DNA from: Halorientalis regularis
GTDB lineage: Archaea > Halobacteriota > Halobacteria > Halobacteriales > Haloarculaceae
Direction of reading: 5' to 3'
Assembly (NCBI RefSeq): GCF_023698535.1
Contig: NZ_JALJCL010000004.1
Location: forward strand, 62,001-126,000
Length of the DNA stretch: 64,000 bases
Under the pieces are notes generated by a model. It did no database searches and had not been told where the DNA came from. It saw nothing but the letters and a program-made list of their open reading frames with translations. The position numbers and the translations under genes are program-made. Of this stretch, positions 1-7,697 are shown in pieces; position 1 is the stretch's first letter; every line of letters starts with the position of its first letter.

Positions 1-485
1 TTCTTGCCGTAGGCACCCTCGACCTCTTCCTCCAGCTGGTCGCGTGTCTCGTGGACGCCCCTGCCCCAGAGATGAGAGGCGTCCCGGAGTTCGACCTCGC
101 CGTCCTCGACGACGGCGTAGACCGGCTCGTCCGCTTTCCCCTCGAACAGCAGGCCGTCGAAGCCCGCCCACTTGAGCCGTGCGCCCGACCAGCCGCCGTG
201 GTGGGAGTCGGTGACCGTGCCCGTCAGCGGTGACTTCGTGCAGATGGCGATCCGACCGCTCATCGTGGTCTGGGTGCCCGTGAGCGGTCCGTTCATGAAC
301 GCCAGCAGGTTGTCCTCGCCCAGGGGGTCGACCTCGGGCCCCTGATCGAAGACGTACTTGACGCCGAGGCCGCGCGCACCGATGTACTTCTCGGCGTCTT
401 CGTCGTCGATGCCCTCGTACTGTACGTCGCCCGCGCTCAAATCGACGCGAGCGACGGTGTCGTGGAATCCTCCGAGGTCTGTCAT
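1..485 (-). CDS. Tungsten aldehyde:ferredoxin oxidoreductase, N-terminal part (truncated by window edge)
   Basis: Reading leftward from ATG 485, the 161 visible codons match the N-terminal domain of the AOR family, which oxidises aldehydes to acids with a tungstopterin and passes electrons to ferredoxin. Recognisable segments are GARGLGVKYVFDQGPEVDPL, a PLTGT turn, SGRIAICTKSPLTGTVTDS followed by HHGGW, and a WAGFDGLLFEGKA strand. The rest of the enzyme, including the Fe-S cysteines, lies outside the window, so the subfamily and substrate cannot be assigned. It diverges from the exported hydrolase at 639. An 18-bp palindrome and an A/T-rich segment at 490-510 lie in the shared upstream region. 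Confidence 0.9.
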   Translation of the reverse strand, partial: MTDLGGFHDTVARVDLSAGDVQYEGIDDEDAEKYIGARGLGVKYVFDQGPEVDPLGEDNLLAFMNGPLTGTQTTMSGRIAICTKSPLTGTVTDSHHGGWSGARLKWAGFDGLLFEGKADEPVYAVVEDGEVELRDASHLWGRGVHETRDQLEEEVEGAYGK

Positions 486-543
486 GATTTAACGTACCAT
501 AATAACGTAAGGGCTGAAGCCTGTTAGTCGTTCCCAGAGCTCA

Positions 544-561
544 GTAACCGGTACCGGTTAC
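544..561. promoter_or_regulatory. 18-bp perfect palindrome between divergent genes
   Basis: GTAACCGGTACCGGTTAC is identical to its reverse complement. It lies 58 bp upstream of the AOR start codon and directly upstream of the probable TATA box (about 570-577) of the divergent exported hydrolase gene. Perfect symmetry at this position suits a dimeric regulator. No regulator is encoded next to it. The operator role is inferred. Confidence 0.45.
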
Positions 562-638
562 GCCGGATCGGATAAATAGCCGTCCATATCCGGTGAAATT
601 ATTGGGTGGTGACCGCTCGTGGCGGTCCACGGGAGCAA

Positions 639-1760
639 ATGGGAGACAGGAATACTCGATCGGGGAGCGAGCAGGTCCAGCGACGCGACGTGTTGCGGAC
701 GGGGGCGACGGTTGTCGGGAGCGTCGGCGTCGTCGGGGCGTCGGGCATCGGACAGGCCGTCGGCGGATCGACCGATGGCGCAGGCGAGACCTACCGGTTC
801 CTGTGGCAGAACCTGTGGTTGCTCAACGGCATCGTGGGCAACGACACGGACATCGCCAAACCGGCCTTGCAAGCGCGGGCCGAGGCGTTCGGGAATCGAC
901 TCGCGGGCAGCGACATCGACGTGGCCGCACTCTGTGAGGTGTTTTCCGCCGAACAGCGCGAGACGATCCGCGAGCCAGTCGGGCGGGCGATAGACTACGA
1001 GATCGGGCCGCCGGCCGAATTCGAGAAATCGAGCGGCCTGTACACGCTCGCGCTCGGCGGTCCCGAAATCGTCGCGACGGAGCGCATGGAGTTCGACGCG
1101 GACGGCTACGAGCCACGCGACGCCGACGCGTGGGCCAAGAAGGGCGTCCTGTACACGCGACTGGACTTCGGCCTCGGGCAGGTCGACCTGTTCACGACGC
1201 ACCTGCTGGCCGGCGGTGGCATCCCGTACGTCGATCTGAACCCGTTCTGGGACCCGCCGACGCCCGCCGAGTACCGGGCCGACCAGCTCGAGGAACTCCG
1301 GGCGTTCGTCCAGTCCGTCGAGGCCGAGCACGACCCGGACAACCGCGTGCCGACCGTCGTCGCGGGCGATTTCAACGTCGGTGCCGGCGGGGGCGAGTAC
1401 GGCACCCTCACGGCGGTCCGGGACGACCTCGGGCTGGAGGACGCCTGGCTCCAGTACGCCGGGGGCCCGGGCGGGACGAACCGCACCGCCATCACCGGCG
1501 GCTGTGCGTTCGATTCCGACGAGAGCCCGCCCTCCTACTGCGACGGGGGCGCGGGCGGCGACCGCATCGACTACGTGTTCGTCGAGCCGACGCGGCCGAG
1601 TCACGACTGTCGGCTGTCGGTCGCGGATATCAGGCGGCGGGTGTTCTGGCGGCAACTGGCACCGCCGGGTCAGTTCTACGCCGACGACGCCGAGGAAGAG
1701 CCCAACTACCTGACCGACCACGTCGGGCTTGAACTCGACTGGACGCTCGCGCCGCGGTGA
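639..1760 (+). CDS. Tat-exported endonuclease/exonuclease/phosphatase-family hydrolase (sphingomyelinase-like)
   Basis: The protein has 373 residues. A twin-arginine signal (QRRDVLRTGATVVGS) near the N-terminus predicts export through Tat. The body is an EEP-fold metal-dependent phosphodiesterase: an ALCEVF strand carries the catalytic Glu, TTHL and AGDFNVG supply metal and nucleophile residues, RIDYVFVEP holds the second Asp, and TDHVGLELD is the terminal Asp-His pair. The arrangement resembles secreted neutral sphingomyelinase/DNase-I-like proteins, but the substrate is unknown. ATG 639 is preferred because GGGAG lies just upstream and the Tat motif then sits close to the N-terminus. GTG 606 is possible, since a TATA-like GATAAATAG near 570 would place the transcript start close to it. 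Confidence 0.85.
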   Translation: MGDRNTRSGSEQVQRRDVLRTGATVVGSVGVVGASGIGQAVGGSTDGAGETYRFLWQNLWLLNGIVGNDTDIAKPALQARAEAFGNRLAGSDIDVAALCEVFSAEQRETIREPVGRAIDYEIGPPAEFEKSSGLYTLALGGPEIVATERMEFDADGYEPRDADAWAKKGVLYTRLDFGLGQVDLFTTHLLAGGGIPYVDLNPFWDPPTPAEYRADQLEELRAFVQSVEAEHDPDNRVPTVVAGDFNVGAGGGEYGTLTAVRDDLGLEDAWLQYAGGPGGTNRTAITGGCAFDSDESPPSYCDGGAGGDRIDYVFVEPTRPSHDCRLSVADIRRRVFWRQLAPPGQFYADDAEEEPNYLTDHVGLELDWTLAPR

Positions 1761-1804
1761 TCGCGACCCGAGGAGGTTTGTCCGTCGGGCGACCAGCCGA
1801 TGAT

Positions 1805-2230
1805 ATGCAGTGGTCGCCTCCGGTCCGTGTGCCCGGCCCGGTCCGCGCCCTGCCCGCTGTCTGCTACGCCGTGGTCGTGCTGGTCGCGTCGGTCGTAGAC
1901 CCGCCGGCTGGCGGAGTGGCACCGACCGGTCCCCTCGGTCTCGTCGGCGTGGACAAGTGGCTGCACGCCGTGGGGTACGCGACGCTCACGCTGCTGGTCG
2001 CGTACGCGCTCCGGGCGACGACGGGGCGACGGATCGCACTGGCCGTCGCCCTCGCGGTCGCGTACGGTGGTGGCATCGAGGTCGTTCAGACGCTTGCGCC
2101 GTTCCGGGTGTTCAGCCTCGCCGATATGCTCGCCAACGCGGTCGGTGCCGGACTGGCCGGGCTGGTGCTGTGGGTCGAGACACGGCGTCGTGCATCCGAG
2201 AGGCTGCGTGACGCCTCGACGCCGGAGTGA
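1805..2230 (+). CDS. VanZ-family membrane protein
   Basis: A 141-residue protein with about four hydrophobic segments. The VanZ signature is visible as DKWLHAVGYATL in the second helix and SLADMLANAVGAGLAG in the last, preceded by a GIEVVQ segment. VanZ-like proteins are integral membrane proteins; the founder affects teicoplanin resistance in bacteria, but the archaeal role is unknown. ATG 1805 gives the compact form of the family; the reading frame remains open upstream to 1757 and overlaps the preceding gene. It is followed 43 bp later by the RaSEA gene on the same strand. Confidence 0.8.
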   Translation: MQWSPPVRVPGPVRALPAVCYAVVVLVASVVDPPAGGVAPTGPLGLVGVDKWLHAVGYATLTLLVAYALRATTGRRIALAVALAVAYGGGIEVVQTLAPFRVFSLADMLANAVGAGLAGLVLWVETRRRASERLRDASTPE

Positions 2231-2273
2231 CCGGTCGAAGGCGATTTACGCCCGGAACGGCTCTCCTCCGATA

Positions 2274-3350
2274 ATGAGCAAGCCGAGCCCCGAGGTCTAC
2301 GAGCAGGGCAAGGGGATGGACGCCCACAACCAGGCGATGCGGGAGATCCGGTCCCGCAAGGACGAAACCTACGACCCGCGCGAGCCCACGCGGGTCTGGA
2401 TCGACGAGGACAACACGCCCGACGGCGTCTACCAGTCGCTGACGATCATCCTCAACACCGGCGGCTGTCGGTGGGCCCGCGCCGGCGGCTGTACGATGTG
2501 TGGCTACGTCGCCGAATCCGTCGAGGGCGGCTCGGTCGCCCACGAGGACCTCATGGCACAGGTCGACGTGTGTCTGGACCACGAGGCTGAGAATGCCGAG
2601 GACGAGTCCGGCCTCATCAAGATCTACACCTCCGGGTCCTTCCTCGACGAGCGGGAGGTCCCGGCAGAGACTCGCCAGGCCATCGCCGAGACCTTCTCGG
2701 ATCGGGACCGCATCGTCGTCGAGTCTCTGCCCGATTTCGTCGACCGCGAGAAGATCGAGGACTTCACGGAACAGGGCCTGGTGACCGACATCGCGGTCGG
2801 CCTGGAGACCGCGACCGACCGCGTCCGCCGGGACTGCGTGAACAAGTACTTCGAGTTTTCCGAGTTCGAGCGCGCCGCGGCCGACGCCCGCGACGCCGGC
2901 GCAGGCGTCAAGGCCTACCTGCTGATGAAACCACCCTTCCTCTCGGAACCGGACGCCCTCGAAGACATGAAGCGCTCGGTCCGGAAGTGTGCCGCCGTCG
3001 AGGGCTGTCACACCGTCTCGATGAACCCCACCAACGTCCAGCGCCACACGATGGTCGAAGACCTCTACCACGACGGGGGCTATCGGCCGCCGTGGCTCTG
3101 GTCGGTCGCCGAGGTGCTGGAATCGACCGCCGACGAGGACGTAATCGTCGTCTCCGACCCAGTGGGTCACGGCAGCGACCGCGGGGCCCACAACTGCGGG
3201 GAGTGTGACGACCGCGTCCAGAAAGCGATCAAGGACTTCGACCTCCGGCAGGACCCGTCGGTGTTCGAGCAGGTCTCCTGTGCGTGTGAACGGACCTGGG
3301 AACTCGTGCTGGAACGGGAGACTGGCTACAACCAGCCGCTCGTACGGTAA
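2274..3350 (+). CDS. raSEA: Archaeosine biosynthesis radical SAM protein RaSEA
   Basis: A 358-residue radical SAM enzyme. The cluster-binding cysteines are C65, C73 and C76 in CRWARAGGCTMCGY, a CX7CX2C spacing that departs from the usual CX3CX2C and typifies this family. Further conserved stretches are IYTSGSFLDEREVP, VVESLPDFV and the C-terminal NCGECDDRV with CACERTWE. With ArcS, RaSEA converts lysine-modified preQ0 at G15 of tRNA into archaeosine. The start is set at ATG 2274 because a TATA-like GATTTACG lies about 27 bp upstream, giving a leaderless message; the longer reading frame overlaps the VanZ gene. MptA at 40718 supplies an earlier pterin/archaeosine step. Confidence 0.9.
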   Translation: MSKPSPEVYEQGKGMDAHNQAMREIRSRKDETYDPREPTRVWIDEDNTPDGVYQSLTIILNTGGCRWARAGGCTMCGYVAESVEGGSVAHEDLMAQVDVCLDHEAENAEDESGLIKIYTSGSFLDEREVPAETRQAIAETFSDRDRIVVESLPDFVDREKIEDFTEQGLVTDIAVGLETATDRVRRDCVNKYFEFSEFERAAADARDAGAGVKAYLLMKPPFLSEPDALEDMKRSVRKCAAVEGCHTVSMNPTNVQRHTMVEDLYHDGGYRPPWLWSVAEVLESTADEDVIVVSDPVGHGSDRGAHNCGECDDRVQKAIKDFDLRQDPSVFEQVSCACERTWELVLERETGYNQPLVR

Positions 3351-3357
3351 GCAGGGC

Positions 3358-3756
3358 TCACTCTTTCCTGTAATCTACCACGTCGATTACCTCCCGAACG
3401 GCCTCGGCAGTGAGATCGCTGTCGCCGACCACGAGGGTCGCGTTTCGTTCACGTGCGACGCCGGCGACGATGGCGTCGATGCCAGTCACTGCGTGTCCGC
3501 GCTCCGCGGTCGCTTCGACGACCTCGCCCGTCCGGATCGCGGTCCGTTCGCTGATCGGTTCGATCTCGGCCCACGAGAGCGCCTGGAGTCCGTCACTGAC
3601 CGTGTGGTCGTCGCCGAGTGCGAAGCCGACGACGAACTCCGCCAGAACGATCGCCGGGACGACGAGGGGTTCCCGCTCGTGTCGTTCCAGAAAGTCCAGC
3701 GTCTCGTCGACACCGTGTTCGTAATCGATCAGAAACGAACTGTCGAATATCTTCAT
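3358..3756 (-). CDS. PIN-domain toxin (VapC type)
   Basis: A 132-residue PIN nuclease. The acidic active-site set is visible: D5 in KIFDSSFLIDYEHG, the central E in AIVLAEFVVG, D in GIDAIVAGVA and D in VVGDSDL. VapC toxins are Mg-dependent ribonucleases that cut tRNA or rRNA when free of antitoxin. Its ATG overlaps the stop of the upstream small gene by 4 bp (ATGA), the usual antitoxin-toxin coupling. It runs convergently towards RaSEA, with 7 bp between the stops. Confidence 0.88.
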   Translation of the reverse strand: MKIFDSSFLIDYEHGVDETLDFLERHEREPLVVPAIVLAEFVVGFALGDDHTVSDGLQALSWAEIEPISERTAIRTGEVVEATAERGHAVTGIDAIVAGVARERNATLVVGDSDLTAEAVREVIDVVDYRKE

Positions 3757-4007
3757 GCCCGGTCGGAATCGGTGACGGCGTCGAGCCGATCCGCCATCTG
3801 CTCGTCCATCGCCTCTCGGACCGCCTCGACGTGTCCACTCGTGTCCGATCCCGATAGAATACCGAATCCCGTCTCGAAGTCTTTCTCCGACTGTTTCTCG
3901 ACGAGGCGTTCCAGCACGTCGTTGTAACTCTCGTCGTCCCCCCGGAGACTGTCGAGCCGTTCTTTCACGCTACTCGAAACCCGGATGTGCTCGTTCGCAC
4001 TTCCCAT
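3753..4007 (-). CDS. VapB-like antitoxin
   Basis: An 84-residue acidic protein whose N-terminus (HIRVSSSVKERLDSLRGDDES, about residues 7-27) resembles haloarchaeal ribbon-helix-helix-type antitoxins, followed by a helical tail that would wrap the toxin. The start is ATG 4007: it lies just downstream of a symmetric A/T-rich operator, whereas the longer reading frame to 4343 runs through that operator. The product should neutralise the PIN toxin at 3358-3756 and, by analogy with other pairs, repress its own promoter. Confidence 0.8.
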   Translation of the reverse strand: MGSANEHIRVSSSVKERLDSLRGDDESYNDVLERLVEKQSEKDFETGFGILSGSDTSGHVEAVREAMDEQMADRLDAVTDSDRA

Positions 4008-4013
4008 GATTAC

Positions 4014-4037
4014 GTTAACGTTTACGTAAACGTAAAC
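4014..4037. promoter_or_regulatory. Palindromic operator of the toxin-antitoxin pair
   Basis: A 24-bp near-palindrome built from GTTWACGT half-sites lies immediately upstream of the antitoxin ATG. Its core GTTTACGTAAAC (4020-4031) is perfectly symmetric, and only one position in each outer arm differs. The position fits autoregulation by the antitoxin/toxin complex; binding is inferred. Confidence 0.6.
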
Positions 4038-4141
4038 TCTTCGCCGCCATCGTGTGAGATTTCGCTGGTCGCAAACGCCACCACCAGGCCCCCTGCGATG
4101 AGTGACAAAAGACATTTGCCCCGACCGTCGGGACGGTCGAT

Positions 4142-4726
4142 ATGCGCCGCCCCGCACTCGTCCTCGCTGCTCTCCTGCTGCTGAGTGGGTGTTCCGGAAT
4201 CGGTCCCTCGGAGTCGTCGCCCACAGATTCGGTTTCACCGCCACCGACACAGTCTGACACGTCGACCGCCAAACGGTCGCCACCCGATGTGACTGGCTCG
4301 AATAGAACTGTCCTGCCGCGCGTGCCGTTTCCGTCCCGTGCACCTGACGGATCGAACGGGGTTTTCCGCTCGCTGACGGTCGGTGATCCGGCGACCAAGC
4401 GGTTCGACGGGGCGACCGCTGTGTTCGTCTTGAACGCCGGCCCGAACCGGACGCTGAACGTCACGGTGGCCTACGGTCCGGACAACACTTCGATCTACGA
4501 GCGCCGACTCGAGTTCCCGGCCGACGGGATGCTCGCGTTCGAGATGCAGCAGTCGGGACGTTACGCGGTTACCGTCGAACGGGCGAACGACTCGGGAACG
4601 ATAGTGTTGACCGACGATGATTTCGACTGCAACGATCGGGCTTACGCGATCTGGATCGACGAAACGGGTGGTGTTCGGGACAGTTATATCACGACCCTGC
4701 TGGGGTGTGGGACACCGACCGGGTAG
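4142..4726 (+). CDS. Lipoprotein of unknown function, paralogue of 5926-6504
   Basis: A 194-residue secreted protein. Residues 1-18 form a short signal ending in the lipobox LLSGC, so the mature protein is probably lipid-anchored at the cell surface. A Ser/Thr/Pro-rich linker (to about residue 70) is followed by a beta-rich domain (TLNVTVAYGPDN, YERRLEFPADG, SGRYAVTV). The C-terminus has DDDFDCN and a late LLGC, two cysteines that could pair. The same architecture and DFDCN signature recur at 5926-6504. No known family recognised. Confidence 0.75.
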   Translation: MRRPALVLAALLLLSGCSGIGPSESSPTDSVSPPPTQSDTSTAKRSPPDVTGSNRTVLPRVPFPSRAPDGSNGVFRSLTVGDPATKRFDGATAVFVLNAGPNRTLNVTVAYGPDNTSIYERRLEFPADGMLAFEMQQSGRYAVTVERANDSGTIVLTDDDFDCNDRAYAIWIDETGGVRDSYITTLLGCGTPTG

Positions 4727-4968
4727 CACCCTCAGCTCTCCGGCGGCACCACTACGTCGGGCATGTCGACGACCACGACGGCGACGGCGGCGAGACGGCG
4801 GTCCGTCACGGCCACACCCCCGGGACCGGGGTAGTCGACTGGCGGTACTCGTAGCGGGCACGAGCCTGCTGGACGCGTCGTTCAGGGCGACGAGTCATTC
4901 AGGCGGCCGTTCGATATGAGTGAGAAAAACTGTTCCGAACGCTCGGACGGTGGCGACCCGTACCGCAG

Positions 4969-5619
4969 TCAGACACCGCCTTTGGGCTGGCTACTGCCAC
5001 CGGAGCCACGACCGAGCAGCCCCTTGATCTTCGCTTTGAGTTCGTCGTCGTCGTAGTGACGGAGCAGTGCCCAGGTGGCGATCTGGATACCGACGCCGAC
5101 GGCGATCATGACGTTGGCCCAGGTCGGGGGTGTCGGGACCGACAGTGCGGCGAGGTCGGCGACGATCCGATCGGTGGCCAGCGCAGCCCACGTGAGGTAG
5201 GCTCCCCAGGCCGCGCTGACGAACACGACGACGACCTTCTGGAGGATCACCGCGACGACCGCGCCGATGACCGGCCCGGCGAGGATCACGGGGTCGAGCA
5301 GATTCGTCAGCGGACGCATCGACGTGCCGGTGAACACCAGCGCCGCGCCGAAGCCCGTCGCCGCGCCCGGGACCACGAGCATGATCAGGTACACCTTGTT
5401 GGCGATGGCGAGGCCGACGAATCCGAGCAGGAGGATTACCGCGACGGTCGGGATGGCCCCGAGACCGGCGGTACTGGCCGCAAAAAAGCCTCCGCCGCCA
5501 CCCAGCAGGAACCCGAACAGCTTCAGTCCCGTTCGGTAGATGAAGACGCCGCCGACCGTCAGCGCGATTCCGACGAGCAACAGGACGGCCGTGAGTGCGA
5601 TGTTCGACACCTGAATCAC
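4969..5619 (-). CDS. Multi-pass membrane protein of unknown function
   Basis: A 216-residue hydrophobic protein with about six to seven predicted membrane segments, glycine-rich between the second and third (FGFLLGGGGGFFAAS). A charged cytosolic tail ends in DDDELKAKIKGLLGRGSGG. Its general form (short GxxxG-rich helices, basic tail) resembles DUF4203/TMEM198-like haloarchaeal proteins, but I cannot assign a family firmly. It lies between two related lipoprotein genes on the opposite strand. Confidence 0.7.
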   Translation of the reverse strand: MIQVSNIALTAVLLLVGIALTVGGVFIYRTGLKLFGFLLGGGGGFFAASTAGLGAIPTVAVILLLGFVGLAIANKVYLIMLVVPGAATGFGAALVFTGTSMRPLTNLLDPVILAGPVIGAVVAVILQKVVVVFVSAAWGAYLTWAALATDRIVADLAALSVPTPPTWANVMIAVGVGIQIATWALLRHYDDDELKAKIKGLLGRGSGGSSQPKGGV

Positions 5620-5925
5620 CTACCCGACACGTCGGTCAGCCGACGGATAAGTGTGCTGGGCGGTGGCCGAGCGGGGACGAATGGAGCCGCGAGGCGGTGG
5701 CCGAGCGGGGAGGAATGGAGCCGCGAGGCGGGTGACGCGACCACTGGGAGCGTCATCGAACGAACGAGCGCACTACAGCGTGTCGTCCGGGTCGTGTTTT
5801 TCCCGTGCCCGCTCGATCTCCGTGCCGAGGCGGATTCAGTTCACCGTCGGTGCCCGGGCCGTGGGACCGCGTGGGCGGTCGCGAGCGACCGCAAGACACT
5901 CGCGTCCGCTCGACGAAGGGAACGC
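5620..5925. other. Intergenic region with a 34-bp tandem repeat
   Basis: This gap of about 300 bp separates the divergent membrane-protein and lipoprotein genes. Its only clear structure is a tandem duplication (see 5661-5728). Downstream of that the sequence looks like decayed coding DNA, and no RNA gene is evident. Confidence 0.5.
5661..5728. repeat. Two-copy 34-bp tandem repeat
   Basis: Positions 5661-5694 and 5695-5728 are the same 34-bp unit with one mismatch (GGGGACGAATGG versus GGGGAGGAATGG). No reading frame across the copies belongs to a credible gene. Confidence 0.85.
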
Positions 5926-6504
5926 ATGTCACGGACGGTCGCTGCCCTGCTCGTTCTGGTCGTCCTCGCCGGCTGTCAGGGGGTCGGTGTCGACTCCGAG
6001 CAGTCGGCGGTCCCGACCGTCGACGAGGACGTGTTCTCGGGGACCGACGGTGGGGGCGTCGCCGTCCCGACCGTCACGGGCGTCTCGAACGGGTCGGGAT
6101 CGTGGGGCTCGCTCCCGACGCCGAACGGGTCGACGACGTTCGTCGCTCGAACTGTGACGGTCGCGACCGACCGGCCCGGTGCCGTCGAACCCGTCACCGT
6201 CTACGTCTGGAACGACGCGGCTCGGAACCGCTCGGTCGCCGTCCGACTCGGCGTGACCAGGAACCGGACCGCGGTGTACGACCGCACGGTGGCCGTCCCC
6301 GCCCGTGGGGCCGTCGAGTTCCAGTTGCGGAGCCCGGCGCGCTACGTCGTCGCGGTCGAAGCCGCCGGCGACCGACACGCGGTCACGCTGACGCGGGCTG
6401 ACTTCGACTGCAACGTTCGGTCGGCCTGGATCCGGGTGGGGCCGGACGACCGTCTCTCGGACCGGACCATCGCGACGACGATGGCGTGTCGCGCTGCGCG
6501 GTGA
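5926..6504 (+). CDS. Lipoprotein of unknown function, paralogue of 4142-4726
   Basis: A 192-residue lipoprotein with signal peptide and lipobox VLAGC (C17). A low-complexity Val/Ser/Thr/Gly linker leads to a beta-rich domain (VEPVTVYVWNDAARNRSVAV, VAVPARGAVEFQLRS, ARYVVAVEA). The C-terminal LTRADFDCN ... MAC segment aligns with LTDDDFDCN ... LLGC of the lipoprotein at 4142, so the two are paralogues of similar length. ATG 5926 is the only start that gives a signal peptide; the frame is open far upstream but encodes nothing protein-like. It ends 3 bp before the purQ stop, tail to tail. Confidence 0.78.
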   Translation: MSRTVAALLVLVVLAGCQGVGVDSEQSAVPTVDEDVFSGTDGGGVAVPTVTGVSNGSGSWGSLPTPNGSTTFVARTVTVATDRPGAVEPVTVYVWNDAARNRSVAVRLGVTRNRTAVYDRTVAVPARGAVEFQLRSPARYVVAVEAAGDRHAVTLTRADFDCNVRSAWIRVGPDDRLSDRTIATTMACRAAR

Positions 6505-6507
6505 CCG

Positions 6508-7185
6508 CTATTCCGAGAACCCCTGGAGGACGCCCTGGCCGTCGGTCGGGCCGATATCCGAGAAGGCGGCCCGCTCGGGGTGGGGCATCAGCACGGCGAC
6601 GGAGTCGCGCTCGCCCAGCACGCCCGCGACGTTGTGTTTCGATCCGTTGGGGTTGGCGTCCTCGGTGACTTCACCGTCTTCGTCGCAGTACCGGAAGAGG
6701 ATCCGATCCGCGTCTTCGAGTTCCGCCAGCCGTTCGTCCGCGACTTCGAAGCGGCCCTCGCCGTGGGCGATGGGGAGTTCGATGACCTCACCCTCGTCGT
6801 AGGCGGCGGTCCAGGGGGTGTCGGCGTTCTCGACGCGGAGGTGGACGTGTTCACACTGGAAGCGGGCGCTCCGGTTGGTGGTGAACGCGCCCGGCGTCAG
6901 CCCGGACTCGGAGCCGATCTGTGCGCCGTTACAGACGCCCAACATGGGCGTCCCGTCGTCGGCGGCCTCGCGGACCGCCTCGACGATTGGTGAGCGGGCG
7001 GCCATCGCGCCGGCTCGGAGGTAGTCGCCGTAGGAGAAGCCGCCGGGGAAGACGACGCCGCTGGTGTCTTCGGGAAGGCCGTCCTCGTGCCAGACGAGTT
7101 CGGCGCCGACGCCGATTTCCTCGAGCGCCTGCACGGCGTCGCGGTCGCAGTTCGACCCGCCGAACTGGATTACCGATACTGTCAC
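6508..7185 (-). CDS. purQ: Phosphoribosylformylglycinamidine synthase, glutaminase subunit PurQ
   Basis: A 225-residue class I glutamine amidotransferase. FGGSNCDRD at the N-terminus, GGFSYGDYLRAGA around residue 50, the nucleophile elbow GVCNGAQIG (catalytic Cys) and the C-terminal MPHPERA (catalytic His, Glu) are all intact. It releases ammonia from glutamine for PurL in the fourth step of purine synthesis, with PurS as partner. GTG 7185 is chosen over GTG 7194 because GGAGG at 7195-7199 then sits 8 nt upstream and the protein begins TVSVIQFGG as in homologues. It lies 79 bp downstream of purS on the same strand. Confidence 0.95.
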   Translation of the reverse strand: MTVSVIQFGGSNCDRDAVQALEEIGVGAELVWHEDGLPEDTSGVVFPGGFSYGDYLRAGAMAARSPIVEAVREAADDGTPMLGVCNGAQIGSESGLTPGAFTTNRSARFQCEHVHLRVENADTPWTAAYDEGEVIELPIAHGEGRFEVADERLAELEDADRILFRYCDEDGEVTEDANPNGSKHNVAGVLGERDSVAVLMPHPERAAFSDIGPTDGQGVLQGFSE

Positions 7186-7264
7186 GCGAGCCACCTCCTG
7201 GTGGCGAGTGTGATCAGGGAACGGGAGGCGAGCGTCCGCCGGACGCGAGCGGGAGCGAGTGAGG

Positions 7265-7522
7265 TCATGCGTCCCGTTCGGTGACGTCGATCTCGTAGTC
7301 GTGGATGGTCGGATTCGCGAGCAGGCGCTCGGCCATCTCGTCGGCGCGCTCGGCGGCCGCGTCGGCGTCGCTCGCGTCCACGTCGATCTCGAACTGGTCG
7401 GCCGACCGGAGGTCCGCCAGGTCGAAGCCGAGCCGTTCGAGCTGTCGCTGTGTCGTCTCGGCCTCCGGATCGAGCACCCCGCGTTTCAGCCGGACCGTCA
7501 CGGTCGCGGTGTACGCAGTCAT
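7265..7522 (-). CDS. purS: Phosphoribosylformylglycinamidine synthase subunit PurS
   Basis: An 85-residue PurS. The sequence TVTVRLKRGVLDPEAETTQR and LERLGFDLADLRSADQFEID is typical, as is the closing ERLLANPTIHDYEIDV. PurS is the small structural subunit that lets PurQ pass ammonia to PurL. ATG 7522 matches the family N-terminus; the extra upstream codons are not conserved in character. With purQ it forms the purS-purQ unit; purL is not in the window. Confidence 0.95.
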   Translation of the reverse strand: MTAYTATVTVRLKRGVLDPEAETTQRQLERLGFDLADLRSADQFEIDVDASDADAAAERADEMAERLLANPTIHDYEIDVTERDA

Positions 7523-7697
7523 TGTCGGGAGTGCCGTGACCACCGACGTTAACGCTTGTTATCTCCGCCGGCCGGTCGCGTTCCTTTCTCGGCAGAGAAA
7601 TCCAAAAGAAACTCACCGATCGTCGGTCCGTTTAAAACACCCTCGACACTGGGGCATCAGGGTTAATCCCGAGTGTCGTGTGGGCAAGTATCATCCC

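Noticed and set aside
558-1922. Minus-strand frame of 454 codons opposite the exported hydrolase and VanZ
   Set aside because: Spans two convincing genes in antisense and shows no domain or signal.
4008-4343. Longer antitoxin reading frame upstream of ATG 4007
   Set aside because: It runs through the A/T-rich operator and antisense to the lipoprotein signal peptide; residues are not antitoxin-like.
5056-5925. Upstream extension of the second lipoprotein (290 extra codons)
   Set aside because: It is antisense to the membrane-protein gene and would destroy the signal peptide.
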